Notes: a model not told the origin generated them from the sequence alone. DNA of 64,000 bases from Nothopassalora personata (GCA_033816765.1 CM066293.1:2108001-2172000), one strand, 5' to 3'. Positions 1 through 12,959 are shown, counted from the first letter of the stretch. Numbers and translations: made by a program.

Positions 1-3000
1 CTTTAGCTATTCTCGTAGGGTCTATAGCTCTTTCTTAGACATTTAATATAGGGGTCCCTATAGAGGCTCTTTCCCTAGCTAAATGTTGATCTTATAATCC
101 TATAGGCGGTGCTTAGGTAAGGCGGTTTTGCCTCTCTCCTCTTTAAAGAGTCGCGACCACTTGCGATACTCCTTAGGAATACTCAACTCTAAGATGTTAG
201 TATTCTTCGATGGTACGTTACTTCTATTACTTCTAGTAACTTCGTAACCCGGCGGCCCTACGCTAGTGTCTATCCCGGTCGAAGGTGGTTCTTCTATCCT
301 TCTAGTCGGCGTAAGCTATATCTCGTTTAGCTATTTCCTTACCTTATCTACTAGTGAACGCTACTACTACGTAGGCTAAATATCGACAACGCAATCGCAT
401 TCCCTAAATGTAAGTACTCCTCTTCTCTAGTCGATTACTAGATTGTGCTTTCTTAACTAAGGCATACCTAATACTATGTTATAACTAGCTATATTAGTAA
501 CATCTAAGGTAATATTCTCGTAGTACTATTAGATAGCTAGTAGCAATGGTGTCGTCTCCTATTCTACGCTAGGTGACGATAATCCGTTTACCGCGATTAA
601 CTCGTAACCCTATTTCTTCTTTAGGGTAGCTAACCCGTTTCTTCTTATAAAAGACTCGGAGATGAAATTCCCCGCTACTCCTAAGTCGATTATAACACTA
701 GTCTTATGTCCGTTAACGATTGCTTATGTCTAGAAAACTGTGTTTAATGTCGATGCATAAGCCTAAGTATTGTATAACTCCCTCCGGTCGCTCATTCCTA
801 GGGAGCTAATCCTTTTTCCGAATAGTATGTGGTTCGCTATACTTCGTACCTAGAGGCTTCGGCTAGAACCTATAGCCCGTTGCCCTATGTCTACACTTGT
901 AATCTATTACGTTCCTAGATCTTTTACGTTTCTAAGTAGAGTACGCGTGCGTGTTGCACTATATTACGTAATTCATTCGATATAAATGTTCCTAACGGTG
1001 TAAGATATCCGGTTCCCGTTATTCGGCTTCCTATCGGTAGTCGTTCTATAACGGTGGTTACTAGATTCTCGGTCGTTTCTATAAGTAGGTATCCCTAGGC
1101 TATACCTCGTAGGGTGTTGAGTGTCTTATTAAACTTAATAGAATGTAGCTTCCTTCGTCTACCTATCTTAGGTAGAAATTCCTCGTACCTTCTTTATAGG
1201 TAGATGATCATGTCGTATAGTCTCTTAGGTGCATCTACCGTAAAGGTAAGTTGTTCGTTATCGTCGTTAGTGTCGCTCTCTTCTCCTTCGGAGGAATCTT
1301 CTTTACTTAATTCTTCCGGATCCTGTTCTTCCTCGATGGTATCTAGCCCGGTGGTTTCTTAACTTTCTTCCTATAGTTCTAGTAACTATAATCCGTTCCA
1401 TCCTAGGTCCTAATTTTCTTTATCGCTTCTATCTTCGTTAAAGTAGGATTTATTGATGTCTACTTCTCGGAGCGTAGCGTCTTGCCTATACGTCGCTCTT
1501 AGGGTTCCTCGTAGTTACTAAGGCCAATACCCTGCGCCTAACTTCGCGGCGTAGTAGATTTAACACGAGTCTTAGTAATAGAATCGCTAATGAAGGCTTC
1601 TATAACTATTTCGAGACTCGGATTCGATCTCGTAGTCGACTCTTCGTGTTATTATGTTGAACTATCGTGGTTAGTTCTTCGCATTAAATAGAATGACCAC
1701 CATTTGCTGCCTATAGTATCCTCCTCGTCCTTCTAAGGGGTCTAGGAGAGGCGTCGTGTTTCTATTGCTAGCTCTCTCCTCTACTCTCCGAGTATAGTCG
1801 GTATCTCCTCGAGATCTAACGCTACTCTTAGATTTACTAGTTCGGGGTTGCATGATATTAAACTGCTCGCGGCGCACTATATTCTTACCGTAGCAATCCC
1901 GTACTATGTGGCCTTCTTTACTACAGGTATAACATGTAAGTTTTCCTTTTCCTTTAAAGGGCTTTCCGTGGCCCCTACTCTTATTAATCCTCCGTCCTCG
2001 TTAGGTAACGTCTAGTTCCATTAGCTGTAGTCCATAGTAGGGCTAGCTTTATCGTAAGGATTCTCCCTTCGTAACGTATCCTCCTAAGGGTCTACGGTCC
2101 GGAGCGTATCCTACTATTCCTCCTACTTTAGAGTCGTATTTCTTCGCCTAGTGTCGTTCCTAGAGCTAGTTATCGATGTTAATCGACGCCTTTATTAGCT
2201 CTTCGAGGTTAGTAATCTATCCCCCGTGTCTTATTAACTCGTCCTTAACGGAGTCCTTAAGTCTACGTCGGAATATAGTTATTGACGCCGTCTAGTCCTA
2301 TCTAGTGATTTGTCCGTATTCTTCGAATTTAGCGGCATACTCTAAAGCAGACGTCTTCTACTTTAGGTGTTGAATAATTCGTATAGCCTATTAGACTTCG
2401 TTCGAGGTTCTAAAGATTGATTTCATCTTCTCTTTAAAAAGGGTGTAGCTCCTAAACATTCTAGTAGGGTCTAATCGTCCTATACCTTTAAGGTATTCCT
2501 TAAGGTAAGGTTTGATCCAGTTCTACGCACTTCCACGAAGGTACGTAATGGCGAAGATAGTTCTTTTATCGGCATCGACTAGGTTAAACATGAGGTACAT
2601 ATCTATCTAATTAATCCAGTCGTCGAACTTAGCTCTGTCTCCATAGAAGAGGTCTAGCTTAGTAGCCTTAACGTCGTTCCTCCTTAGAGTAGGCTCGTTA
2701 TCGTCATTAGACTCATCGTCCTTCGTAGTAGTAGTCTATTGTAGTGGCGCACGGCGGATACTTCCTACTTCGCTAGGGGCGGGTGTTCCCCTACTAGCTA
2801 CTTAAGTAGCGCTTATCCTAAGGGCGTTTAAAGTGTTATTGTCTCGTTCTAGGGCTAGTCTCAAAAGAGAGATAAGTTAAGTCACGTGGCGGTATTCTTT
2901 AGAGAGGCTAAAGCAAGCTAAGCGAAGATGAATAATAGGAATAAGAGTTGTATTCCACTAGTGAGATAGTAACATAAGTTGAACGCATTAGAACCATAAG

Positions 3001-3033
3001 GGTTTCTTAGCGTTCCTAAATATAAAGGAGATA
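1..3033 (-). mobile_element. Gypsy-A copy 1: RIP-degraded Ty3/Gypsy retrotransposon, gag and protease part
   Basis: Read on the minus strand, a leader lies at about 3033-2830, a gag region at about 2760-1200 and a protease-like region near 650-720. The protease stretch reads VIIDLGVAGNFIS, a decayed form of the retropepsin motif (usual form (L/I)DSGAxxNFI). The gag keeps a CCHC zinc knuckle at 1893-1934 (CYTCSKEGHIVRDC). Reverse transcriptase and integrase would lie left of base 1. Stops are frequent and mostly TAG/TAA, as RIP would produce. The leader and gag are repeated at 10911-12805 and the leader again at 63333-63530. Assignment to Gypsy is firm; exact ends are not resolved. Confidence 0.8.
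1893..1934 (-). other. Intact CCHC zinc knuckle in Gypsy-A copy 1 gag
   Basis: Minus-strand codons give CYTCSKEGHIVRDC, the retroviral-type C-x2-C-x4-H-x4-C nucleic-acid-binding knuckle. All four zinc ligands are kept although the flanking frame is broken. The corresponding site in copy 2 (11674-11715) has lost three ligands. Confidence 0.85.
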
Positions 3034-3039
3034 GAGCGT

Positions 3040-6000
3040 TGCTCTCCGTGCTCTCTATGCTCTCTATATTCTCTCGAGATTACCGAGATTAGCGAGGTTA
3101 AGGAGATTACTTTAGTTACTCTCTCGGTTCCTTAGTTTCATTCCTACGGGCGAGAGAGCACTTCTCGGGCGGAAGCGCCTACCAATTGTAGAGGTCTAAT
3201 TAGTTAGCTTCCTTTAGCCCTAGGTTAGAACCGTAACACCTTACATCTTCGCCCTCTTAGGTACTATATATACGACGAATAAATTAAAGGTCCTATATAG
3301 GGTTACATACCTTAGGAGAGAGGTAAGTAAGCGATAGTATACTAACTATAGCGTCTTTAATCTCCTAGGGTATATATACTAGGACTTTAAGGAGTTCTAT
3401 CGAAACGTATACGGCGATCCTATAAATCGCGTACTTAACGTTATATTAGAGTACGAGGTTACAAAATAGAAGGATAACTAGATAGCGCGATAGTTCGTAA
3501 CTAAGCTAGATATTATAGAGGACTAGTTAGGTAACTACTCGGAAGCGTAACGTATACGGTACCTACTAGCGAAGCTTACGCCTCGCTTACGGTCCGCTAT
3601 CGTTAGCTACTATAAAATCCCTACGACTAGAGAAGACCTAGTAGTCCTAGCCTCGCGTATCGAAAGTACCGAGCGCCGAGGTAGTAGCGGAGGGTACGAC
3701 TACGGGTAGTATATACGTCGTAAGCGTAAAGCTAAGGGCGTACATAAGCGGGCCGATCGCCTAAAGTAATAGAAGTAGAGTTAAGTACCGGGCGCCTTAG
3801 GTACGAGTTAGTAGCGAGACGCCGGTAGCTTGTCTTTAACTAGCTAGAAGTCAAAAGTAGAGTACTACGGCTACGGTAGGAAGGGTTACTATAAGATAGA
3901 GTACTAAAGTAGATACCTATAGAAGGACCGTAACGCGTAAGCGGTTCGTAGGCTAGAAACTATCGAGGCTTTAACTAAGAAGGGCGAATAGGGAAAAGGT
4001 AGAGGACTAGGTAAGGGTCGCTCCTAAGTCTAAGTTTCTATATAGATCCCTTAAGGTAAGTCGATACGAGTCTAGCGTATTACTTACGAGGCGCCGTCGA
4101 GACGTATAAGGGCTTTCGCGAGGCTACGTTTCTTCTAGATAACGGTATAGATTTAAGCTTAGTATCGTACGAGTATATACTCCGATACTAGATATAGCCT
4201 ATTAGTAGTATGAAGCTTCTAAATCTAGAGTCGTACGCGTAGGACTAGGGGCATTACTACGGCGTATATACGGTTCGCGTACGACTAGCGAACGATGTAG
4301 GAGTAGAGCGCGTAAGCGACGCTATCTACTATATAGCGCCTATAGGTAGGCCGTTAGTTATTTTAGGTAGACCCTAGCGGCATCGTAATCGGATAGTAAA
4401 GGCCGATAAGAATAACTAGTAGTACTACGGTGTAGAGACGCCTACGATTTAGTAGCGTAACGTACGCGAGCTCCTTAAGGATCTCGAGAGCTTAAAGTAG
4501 GTTTATACGATAAGTGTTCGGATTATTACTATAGTAGTACCCGAAGGAGAGGGGCCCTCGTAGCCTAAAGAATTTATAGACTTCCGAGATATATACGTAC
4601 CTAATAAGTAGGCGAAGCGTAAGATGCCCGACGGGGTTAAGTATGCGATTAATCTCGTTAAAGGAAAGAAACCCCCTTTTAAGCCGCTATACCACTAGTC
4701 CTTAACTAAGTTAGAGGCCTTAAAGGAGTACCTTACGTAAGCAATAGAGAAGGGGTAGATTAGGCGATCCGTAAGTAAGCCGGGTACGCCTATCCTATTC
4801 GTACTAAAGAAGAATAGTACTCTTAGGCTCTATATAGATTATAGAGGCCTAAATAAGATTATAGTAAAGAACCTGTACCTACTACTCCTAATTAGTAAGA
4901 CCTTAGATAGGCTATAGGGCGCTAGGCTCTTTACTATAATCGACCTATAGGATGCCTACTACCGTATTCCTATTAAGCGAGGAGACGAGTAGAAGACTAC
5001 GTTTCGTACGCGATACGGTTACTACGAGTACTTAGTTATACCTTTTAGGTTAACTAACGTACTAGCTACCTTTTAGGGGTATATTAATAAGGCCCTTACT
5101 AGGTTAGTAGATAACATCTACGTAGTCTACCTAGACAACATCCTTATCTATAGCGTAATACGTAAGGAGCACGTACGAGCCGTACGCGCGGTACTAGAGA
5201 GGCTACGAAAGTTCGCCCTATTTACGAACCTAAAGAAGTATAGCTTCTTCTAGGAGAGTGCCGAGTTCCTAGGGTTTATCGTAAGTGTCGTAGGCGTATC
5301 GATAGATAGTAGTAGGGTAGCCGTGATCGAGGAATAGCCTACGCCTACGAGTTTTTATAAGGTTTAATCCTTCCTAGGATTCTATAACTTCTATAGGCGC
5401 TTTTTCGAAGGGTACTCGAGGATTAGGAAGCTATTAATAGACCTACTAAAGGAATGTAAGAATAGTAAGAAGTAAGGGCCTCTTATATAGTCCGCTTACG
5501 AGGAGTAAGTATTCTAACGGCTAAAAGCTAGGTTCCTCGGAGCACCTATCCTAAGGCACTTCGATCCTTCGTTACGTACGAGGGTTAAAACGGATGCCTT
5601 AGGTTTTACGATTATAGGCATTATCTCTTAGCTATTTAGGACTAAGTAGTATCTAATTGCCTTCTATTCTCGTAAGATAATACCTACCGAGTGCAATTAT
5701 AAGACCTATAACTAAGAGCTACTAGTAGTAGTAGAGGCATTTAAGCATTAGCGACCGTACCTCAAAGGCGTATCGTATACGGTTTAGGTACTAGTCGACT
5801 ATACGAACCTATAGGGTTTTATAACCGTAAAGTAGCTAAACGGGAGGTAAGCTCGATAGGCGACGTTTCTATAATCTTTCGAATTCGTAGTAGAGCATAG
5901 GTCGGGGAAGAGTAACCTAGCCGATACGCTATCGCGACGTAGTAACTACGTACGCGTAGCGTAGTAGACGTCGAACTTACTTCCTAGGCTATAAAGTAAG

Positions 6001-6640
6001 CTATCTTTCTAGAAGGAATCCCTATCGAGAGAGAACGAGCCTATAGTAAGGCTCGTAACTGCTACCTACGAGAAGATATAGGATAAGGCGACGATAACGG
6101 TAGTAGGAGCCTACGAGCCGTAGGGGACCTAATCGCTACTAGTAAGAGTATACGCTATAATAATATAAGGCGGCCTAGGTAAACTACTTATACTACTAAT
6201 AAAAATCGTATAGGGAAGGGACGATAGGTACGTCGTATACTTATCGTAGGCGCCTAGCGAAGGGGACGCTAAGGACTAGTATATAAAAGACGGGTTAGTC
6301 TATCGCGGGAACGCGATTATAGTACCCGAAGACTACGTAGTAAGAGTATAGCTACTCTATATATATTATAATAACCTACTAGTAGGGTACTTTAGTAAGG
6401 TAAAGACTAAAGAGCTGCTACGACGTTATTACTAGTAGGAATTACTTAGTAAGGATATAAGGGAGTATATAGGAAACTATAGAGCGTATTAGACCTCGAA
6501 GGCGAGGCGCTATCGACCCTACGGCGAGCTATAGCTACCACCTAGGCTAGACGGTCTATAGTAGGAAATAACTATAGATTTTATTATAGACCTACCGCTA
6601 AGTAAGCGAGAAGAATACGTATTATTAACGACTAATGGGT
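3040..6640 (+). mobile_element. Gypsy-B: heavily RIP-mutated Ty3/Gypsy gag-pol
   Basis: In one plus-strand frame, ignoring many TAG stops, the order is gag, zinc knuckle remnant (3863-3904), protease (TFLLDNGIDLSLVS near 4130-4170), reverse transcriptase (LYIDYRGLNKI near 4840, then YLDNIL at 5128-5139 where Gypsy elements have YxDDIL), RNase H, and the start of integrase (ITIDFIIDLPLS near 6570-6600). Integrase is cut off at about 6640. CpA and TpG are almost absent and CpG is kept, the signature of CpA-directed RIP. The element cannot encode protein. No LTRs could be delimited. Confidence 0.85.
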
Positions 6641-6897
6641 TGTGTTAACCTTAGGTTTAGAGGGGGTCCCTTAGGTCTAACTTGCCCTAATTTCATTTAG
6701 GTTTAATTAGACATTTAGATAAGCTAGTAGGACCTAGTATAGCTATTAAGATATATACTACGTAGTTAAGCATTATAAGCGTAGCATTAAGGTAACAATT
6801 CAATTTATACCTCTCGAGTAGAGGGCATAGGGGATTGAGTCCGCTAATCCTCTTATTTTTCTAGCTACTACGCTACTCGTTACGTAACCTAATTTCA

Positions 6898-6911
6898 CGG
6901 TCCCGGGACCG
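6898..6911. repeat. GC-rich perfect palindrome, copy 1
   Basis: CGGTCCCGGGACCG is its own reverse complement and is followed by GCAAATA. The same core and right flank recur at 10255-10275. It stands out in TA-rich RIP-mutated sequence. Confidence 0.8.
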
Positions 6912-7082
6912 GCAAATACCCCTACTTACATAAGCGCCGCTCTATACTACTACAACTCGGATAGGCCTATATATGGTAGTTAGTAGACATTATTTTAGTA
7001 GTTAATACGGGGGGGGTATTAAGTGTACACCCGGTGGCGTGTTAGTATCTAGTTTATAAGGTCAAAATCACGGTTTAAGGTC

Positions 7083-7133
7083 TAAGGTTCACGGTTAAGG
7101 TTATTACTTAAGGTTAAGGTTCACGGTTAAGGT
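7083..7133. repeat. Short direct repeat of 19 bp
   Basis: TAAGGTTCACGGTTAAGGT occurs at 7083-7101 and 7115-7133, within a wider stretch (7040-7190) rich in AAGGT words. It lies just upstream of the Gypsy-C coding remnant and may belong to its leader. Confidence 0.7.
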
Positions 7134-7249
7134 CGACTAAGGTCGAAAACACTTAAGGTCTAAGGTATTTAGTAACAATTACGGTTATAAGGTCCTATTA
7201 AGTAACAACTAGTATTAGCGTATTCTAAAGCAAGTACTACGTAATAATA

Positions 7250-10200
7250 GATACGGCTACATTACTAGAAAAACTTAGTACCTTAGCCGACATAGGTAGA
7301 GGCTACGAATAGCCTATAAACCCTACGAAAATAGAAGGGGTCTATAGGGACTCTATCCCTTATAACGGGATAGAGGAATCGGAGGAAGGGGAAACACCTA
7401 AATCTAGTAAAGAAGGGAGAAGCGGAACTAACGCCGCTAAATTAGGTATAGGTGTAGGAACGAACAGCATAATTAGAATAGATACTATAACTGCCCTCTT
7501 TAGACGATTAGTAGTAGTAATAGAAAACGCTAGCCCTCGCTTTCTACCTCTAGGAGGTGCTAAGAATCCGTTCTTTAATAGCACTAATGCTACTAAGTTC
7601 TAGGAGCGGTTTAGCGACCTAATAGACTAGTATCCGCCTCGGGCATCTATTAAGAAGGATAATTTCTAGGGTAGGTTTAAGCGTAATTACGAAACTACTA
7701 TCCGGCGCGTAGTTATAAGACTACCTAGGTAGCTTACTAATAAGGCACGTTTTAGGAGGGCGTTCTTATTAGAGTTCTTAAGGTTTAACGCCTACTCGAT
7801 ATTAGGGAGTCGGGAATATCTTAAGGGGATTATTAGGGCGTAGTAAGGTAAGAGGCCCGAAGAATAGGACGTAAAGGAATTTATCCGCCTATTTATATCC
7901 TTAAGTAACCTAATTGAACCTAAGGATTTAGATAACAGCTCCCGGAGTCGCCTTCTCCTTTAGGGATTGCTAGAGGCAGTCGCGAAAGCGGTCTATAAGG
8001 CTTACGGGCTTTACCTAAAGCAACCTAAGAAGTTTAGGGACTTTTAGAGGATTCTCGATAAAGCTACTAGTATCGTAGATAGTAAGGAGGGATAGAAAGC
8101 TATGTATATAGATTTCCCTCTTACTTTACCTTAGCTATACCGCTTAGTCGTGAAGCAAATGCCGCGCCTTAAGCCTAAGATTAACACGCTTAAGAAGGCC
8201 ACCTCTAGGACTGTTATTAATAATAACCTAATCTAGAAGGTAGCTAAAATAAGTATACGTGCATACTAGCGCGGTCGCGTCGCGGACGCGGGTACCTTCT
8301 ACCCGAGTAAGAATTAACACTCTATATAACTAAAGAGGCACGACCTAGATACTAAACTGTAGGTTTACGTAATGTAGCGTCCCCTATCCTAGAATCGCGA
8401 ATAGTCTAAAGCGATAGATAGTTATTACTATAACTATAGCAGTTCAAAGCACTAGGCTAGCAATTGTAGGGCGATAAGGTCCTTAATATCCCGGGGCTAC
8501 GTATACCTCGCCCCGAATAACTAGTAGTATCTAGGGAAAGAAGGCAATCCGCGTCCTACTAAGTTCAACTTTCGGAGGGACTATAGTAAACCGAAACTAC
8601 TCTATATACTCCCTCTACTCGAAGAACATTATAGACCGATCGAGTTTAATAACTAGTATAAGATTCCCGTACTATGTAAGTAATAGATAGGTAGGGACTA
8701 CACTAGGGTAACTAAGGTTACGCCTCCTAATTATTCTAAGCCCCCTCCTAACTTTAGGCATTTAATAGAGTATAGCCCTTAGGACGCACGGTCTAGCTAA
8801 ACGGAGAAGGCTACTAGGACATATTAGGTCTTATTCAGAGAAAGTGAAGCGGAGTAGGCGATCGACTTAGGCGAGCTTAACGAGGTATCTACCTATCCTA
8901 TATAGTCTAACAAAGTGAAAGGGAAGGTACCCGTAGGCATTCTAAAGAATCCGCACCCGAGGACCCGGTCCTTAGCCTAGGATCTACGAGCCCGAGCTAA
9001 GGCTACTAAGAAAGTTCGCCTTTAATTAGAATAGGAGATCCGGTAAGCTAAGATTAACTAGTAGGAGGTTAAAATGATTAACGAAGTTAGTGCTTAAATA
9101 AGCGAAACTTAATTATTAGCTAAGTCCGGGATAACCCTAGGAAGGGGAAATAATGCCTAAGTAAATAGACTAGGGAACGATGCTAATAAAGGACTGCCTA
9201 AGGATATACCTATAGGTCCCGTAAACGCCGCCTTCGCATAAAGGAAGCGTATATAGAATACTAAGACTATAAGGATTAATAACTACGTCCGACAATATAG
9301 TTTAGCTAGTAATAGCCCGGTTATAAAGGAAGAGGGTATTATCTACTAGATTAATTAGATCCTCTAGACGACGTTTCCTAATGTAAATGCCTAGGATTAG
9401 TTTCGATATAGTCGCTAGTTCGAGGCTACCCTCTTCGGTCGCGTTACCAACACCCCCGCTCTTTAGGAGAAGCTTACTATAGTGCGACGCCTTATAGGAA
9501 AGGACCCTAAGGTTCGTACTAGATAAGTAGTTACCTATAAAGATAAACCTAAGTATAATAAGGAGGTCTTCCGCGAAGATAGTTAGGCCTAGTATATCGG
9601 GGTATATTTAACTATACTTTACTCTAAAGGTGCGGTCCCTACTACTAAGCTATATAAGGACGTCGAGAAAATCGGGCTCTCTAGTGTCCTTAATAACTTT
9701 ACTATAGTCCCTAGTCCTTAGGTAGTAGCGGAGTTTAGGATAAACAAGAACTAGATTAGGTGCCTAATTAATAAGGGTTCCGAGGTGAATATTATCGGCT
9801 AGAGGAACGCTTATAGGTTTAGGTTACTAGTAATGTTAAGTCCTTAGCTTACCTTTTTAAGGTGCTAGAGGGCGGGCCTAGCTTAAAGGTATTATAGGCA
9901 ATTTAGATATTTAGGTATTTAGGGTTTACTACTAGGTAGACATGTTTATCTCCTCGGATCTAAACTTACTAATAATCCTAGGACGTCCGTAGGCCCGTAA
10001 GGTGCGGCTTACTGCCCGTAACTGCGATAATAGTTCGTAGGAGGGGACTATTACTAGCCGTAAAGGTAAAAGTGTTATATTTACTACCCTAGTTAGCTCG
10101 GATAGGTACAAGACCCTTTAAGAACTATTAAAAGCGTTAGGAAATGGAAGGGTAGGTTAAGTTACGGCGCTTAACCCACCGACTTGCTAAAGCCGGATTT

Positions 10201-10910
10201 AATAGAATTAGTAAGGTTCTCGCACTATCTCGGAAAACCTCGGACTTTAATTTACCGGTCCCGGGACCGGCAAATAGCTATAGTAAGGAACACGGGTACG
10301 ACTACGACACGACGCATCTATAGGAACCCGGTAAGGCTCTAACGCCTAGCAACTATTTAGCTTACTTATTAGGATTGCTTAGGAGTGCTAGAATAAAGGA
10401 ACGAGTTGTAGAAATTAGAATAGGCGCATTTAAGGGAGATTCTATTACTAACGTTTATTTAGTTTAAGGGGATTAGCCCTCCGAGATCTTAAGGTAATCT
10501 ACATTAAATGCTTAGGCACGGAAGCAATAAGTAGGCTAAGATATAGCTAACATTAGGATGCCGTAGGTCTTTACGATGTATAAGCGTAAGGCGGATAAGA
10601 AGAAGCTAGTAGATACGAGTGTTTATAAGCGCCTAGAATTACGAGTTAAGGGAGATATAGAATAGAAGCGTAGGGCACTATACCTAGAATCTAAGATGCC
10701 TAAAGGACAAGGTCCGTTTAACGGGAAGTACTTAACTAAGAAATTCTTAAGAATTAAGCGAGGTAGCCGGATTACTCTAGAACGGCTTACCTTAATTAAG
10801 GTTAGTATTAAGCTATTACTAATAGAAAGGGCCTTATTCGATAAGATGCTCTATAACCGGGAGGTAGTCCTTGCTTAGGATTTTAGTTACATAAGGCAAA
10901 TTAGGTATGT
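7250..10910 (+). mobile_element. Gypsy-C: degraded Ty3/Gypsy element, gag, protease and 5' part of RT
   Basis: The plus strand carries a second, unrelated Gypsy gag (conserved stretch about 7600-8760) and a protease relic near 9750-9790 (CLINKGSEVNIIG, where the catalytic Asp of the usual LIDSGSEVN is Asn). A pol segment just before the reverse transcriptase core lies at about 10570-10900 and includes a 60-codon open stretch at 10696-10878. I recognise this last part as the conserved linker of fungal Gypsy pol (pattern YKR..KK.KPV, then TRxTPERL, then LYNREAALAFD). The element ends abruptly at about 10910 against Gypsy-A copy 2. TAG and TAA stops are scattered throughout. Confidence 0.75.
10255..10270. 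repeat. GC-rich perfect palindrome, copy 2
   Basis: CCGGTCCCGGGACCGG is a 16-bp perfect palindrome, followed by CAAATA. The flanking TTTA and CAAA extend it to 24 bp with one mismatch (a TG to TA change would explain it). It lies inside Gypsy-C, between protease and reverse transcriptase. Confidence 0.85.
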
Positions 10911-12805
10911 TAAACTTAATAGAGTATAGCCTCCTTCGTCCGCCTATCTTAGGTAGGAATTCCTCGTGCCTTCTTTATAGGTAGATAATTATATCATACA
11001 GTTTCTTAGGTGCATCCACCGTGAAGGTAAGTTGTTCGTTATCGTCGTTAGTATCGCTCTCTTCTCCTTCGGAGGAATCTTCTTCGCTTAATTCTTTAGG
11101 ATCCTATTCTTCCTTAATAGGATTTAGCCCGGTGGTTTCTTAACTTTCTTCCTATGGTTCTAGTAACTATAATCCGTTCTATCCTAGGTCCTAATTTTCT
11201 TTATCGCTTCTATCTTCGTTAAAGTAGGATTTATCGATGTCCACTTCTCGGAGCGTGGCGTTTTGCCTATACGTCGCTCCTAGGGTTCCTCGTGGTTGCT
11301 AAGGCTAATACCCTACGCCTAACTTCGCGGCGTAGTGAACTTAACACGAGTCTTAGTAACAGAATTGCTAATGAAGGCTTCTATAACCATTTCAAGACTC
11401 GGATTCGATCTCGTAGTCGACTCTTCGTGTTATTATGTTAAACTGTCGTAGTTGGTTCTTCGCATTAAATGGAATAACCACTATTTGCTGCCTATAGTAT
11501 CCTCCTCGTCCTTCTAAGGGGTCTAGGAGAGGCATCGTACTTCTATTACTAGCTCTCTCCCCTACTCTCCGAGTATAGTCGGTATCTTCTCGAGATCCAA
11601 CGCTGCTCTCGGATTTACTAGTTCGGGGTTGCATTATATTAAACTGCTCGCGGCGCACTATATTTTTACCGCGGCAATCCCGCGCTATATAGCCTTCCTT
11701 ACTATAGGCATAGTGTGTGAGTTTTCCTTTTCCTTTAAAGGGCTTTCCGTAGCCCCTACTCTTGTCGATCTTCCGTCCTCGTTAGGTAACGTCCAGTTCC
11801 ATTAGCTGTGGTCTATAGTAGGGCTAGCTTTGTCGTAAGAATTCTCCCTTCGTAACGTATCCTCCTAAAGGTCTACGGTCCGGAGCATATCCTACTATTC
11901 CTCCTACTTTAGAGTCGTATTTCTTCTCCTAGTGTCGTTCCTAGAGCTAGTTATCGATGTTAATCGACGCCTTTATTAGCTCTTCGAGGTTAGTAATCCG
12001 TCCCCCGTGTCTTATTAACTCGTCCTTAACGGAGTCCTTAAGTCTACGTCGGAACATAGTTATTAACGCCGTCTAGTCCCATCCGGTAATCTGTCCGTAT
12101 TCTTCGAATTTAGCTACATACTCTAAAGTAGACGTCTTCTACTTTAGGTGTTAAATGATTCGTATGGCCTATTAGACTTCGTTCGAGGTTCTAAAGATTA
12201 ACTTTATCTTTTCTTTAAAAAGGGTGTAGCTCCTAAACATTCCGGTAGGGTCTAATCGTCCTATACCTTTAAGGTATTCCTTAAGGTAAGGTTTGATCTA
12301 GTTCTACGCACTTCCGCGAAGGTACGTAATAGCGAAGATAGTTCTTTTATCGGCATCGACTAGGTTAAACATAAGATACATATCTATCTAATTTATCCAG
12401 TCGTCGAACTTAGCTCTGTCTCTATAGAAGAGGTCTAGCTTAGTAGCCTTAACGTCGTTCTTCCTTAGAGTAGGCTCGTTATCGTCATTAGACTTATCGT
12501 CCTTCGTAGTAGTCTATTGTAGTAGCGCACGGCGGATGCTTCCTACTTCGCTAGGGGCGGGTGTTCCCCTACTAGCTGCTTAAGTAGCGCTTATCCTAAG
12601 GGCGTTTAAAGTGTTATTGTCTCGTTCTAGGGCTAGTCTTAAAAGAGAGATAAGTCAAGTCACGTAGCGGTATTCTTTAGAGAGGCTAAAGTAAGCTAAG
12701 CGAAGATAAATGATAGGAATAAGAGTTATATTCCAATTAGTGAGATAGTAACATAAGTTAAACGCATTAGAACCATAAGGGTTTCTAGCGTTCCTAAATA
12801 TAAAG
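10911..12805 (-). mobile_element. Gypsy-A copy 2: truncated gag and leader
   Basis: This closely matches 1131-3033 in the same orientation. It begins abruptly at 10911, in the sequence that continues left of 1131 in copy 1, so the protease and pol side is missing. An 88-codon open stretch lies at 11392-11658. The CCHC knuckle position (11674-11715) has lost three of four ligands. The two copies differ at many CpA/TpG sites, so they decayed partly independently. Confidence 0.8.
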
Positions 12806-12821
12806 GAGCACATTATCTAGG

Positions 12822-12920
12822 TCTATAGTGTCTACCTATAGATCTCTTAGATCCAAAGGGTCTGTAGTGTCTATCTATAGATCCCTTAGATCTAAAGGGT
12901 CTATGGTGTCTGTCGAGGGA
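12822..12920. repeat. 39-bp tandem repeat, two full units and part of a third
   Basis: Units lie at 12822-12860 and 12861-12899, with a third diverging after about 20 bp from 12900. Each unit starts TCTATAGTGTCTACCTATAG or a close variant and ends in AAAGGG. It lies at the junction between Gypsy-A copy 2 and Copia-D. Confidence 0.85.
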
Positions 12921-12959
12921 GCGATAGATCCTCTATATAGGGGATCTGTGTCACGAGAC

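Larger units (their letters stand above)
6641..7250. other. Intervening RIP-mutated repeat sequence without coding signal
   Basis: This stretch follows the truncated Gypsy-B integrase and precedes Gypsy-C. It contains GC-rich islands in otherwise TA-rich DNA: a GAGGGGGTCC tract near 6660, the palindrome at 6898-6911, a run of eight G near 7010 and short AAGGT-rich repeats. It may hold LTR or leader sequence of the flanking elements, but I could not match two LTR copies. Confidence 0.4.

Noticed and set aside
7040..7190. GGTTAAGGT-rich stretch as telomeric repeat
   Set aside because: The spacing is irregular, the unit is not TTAGGG, and it lies within degraded retroelements.
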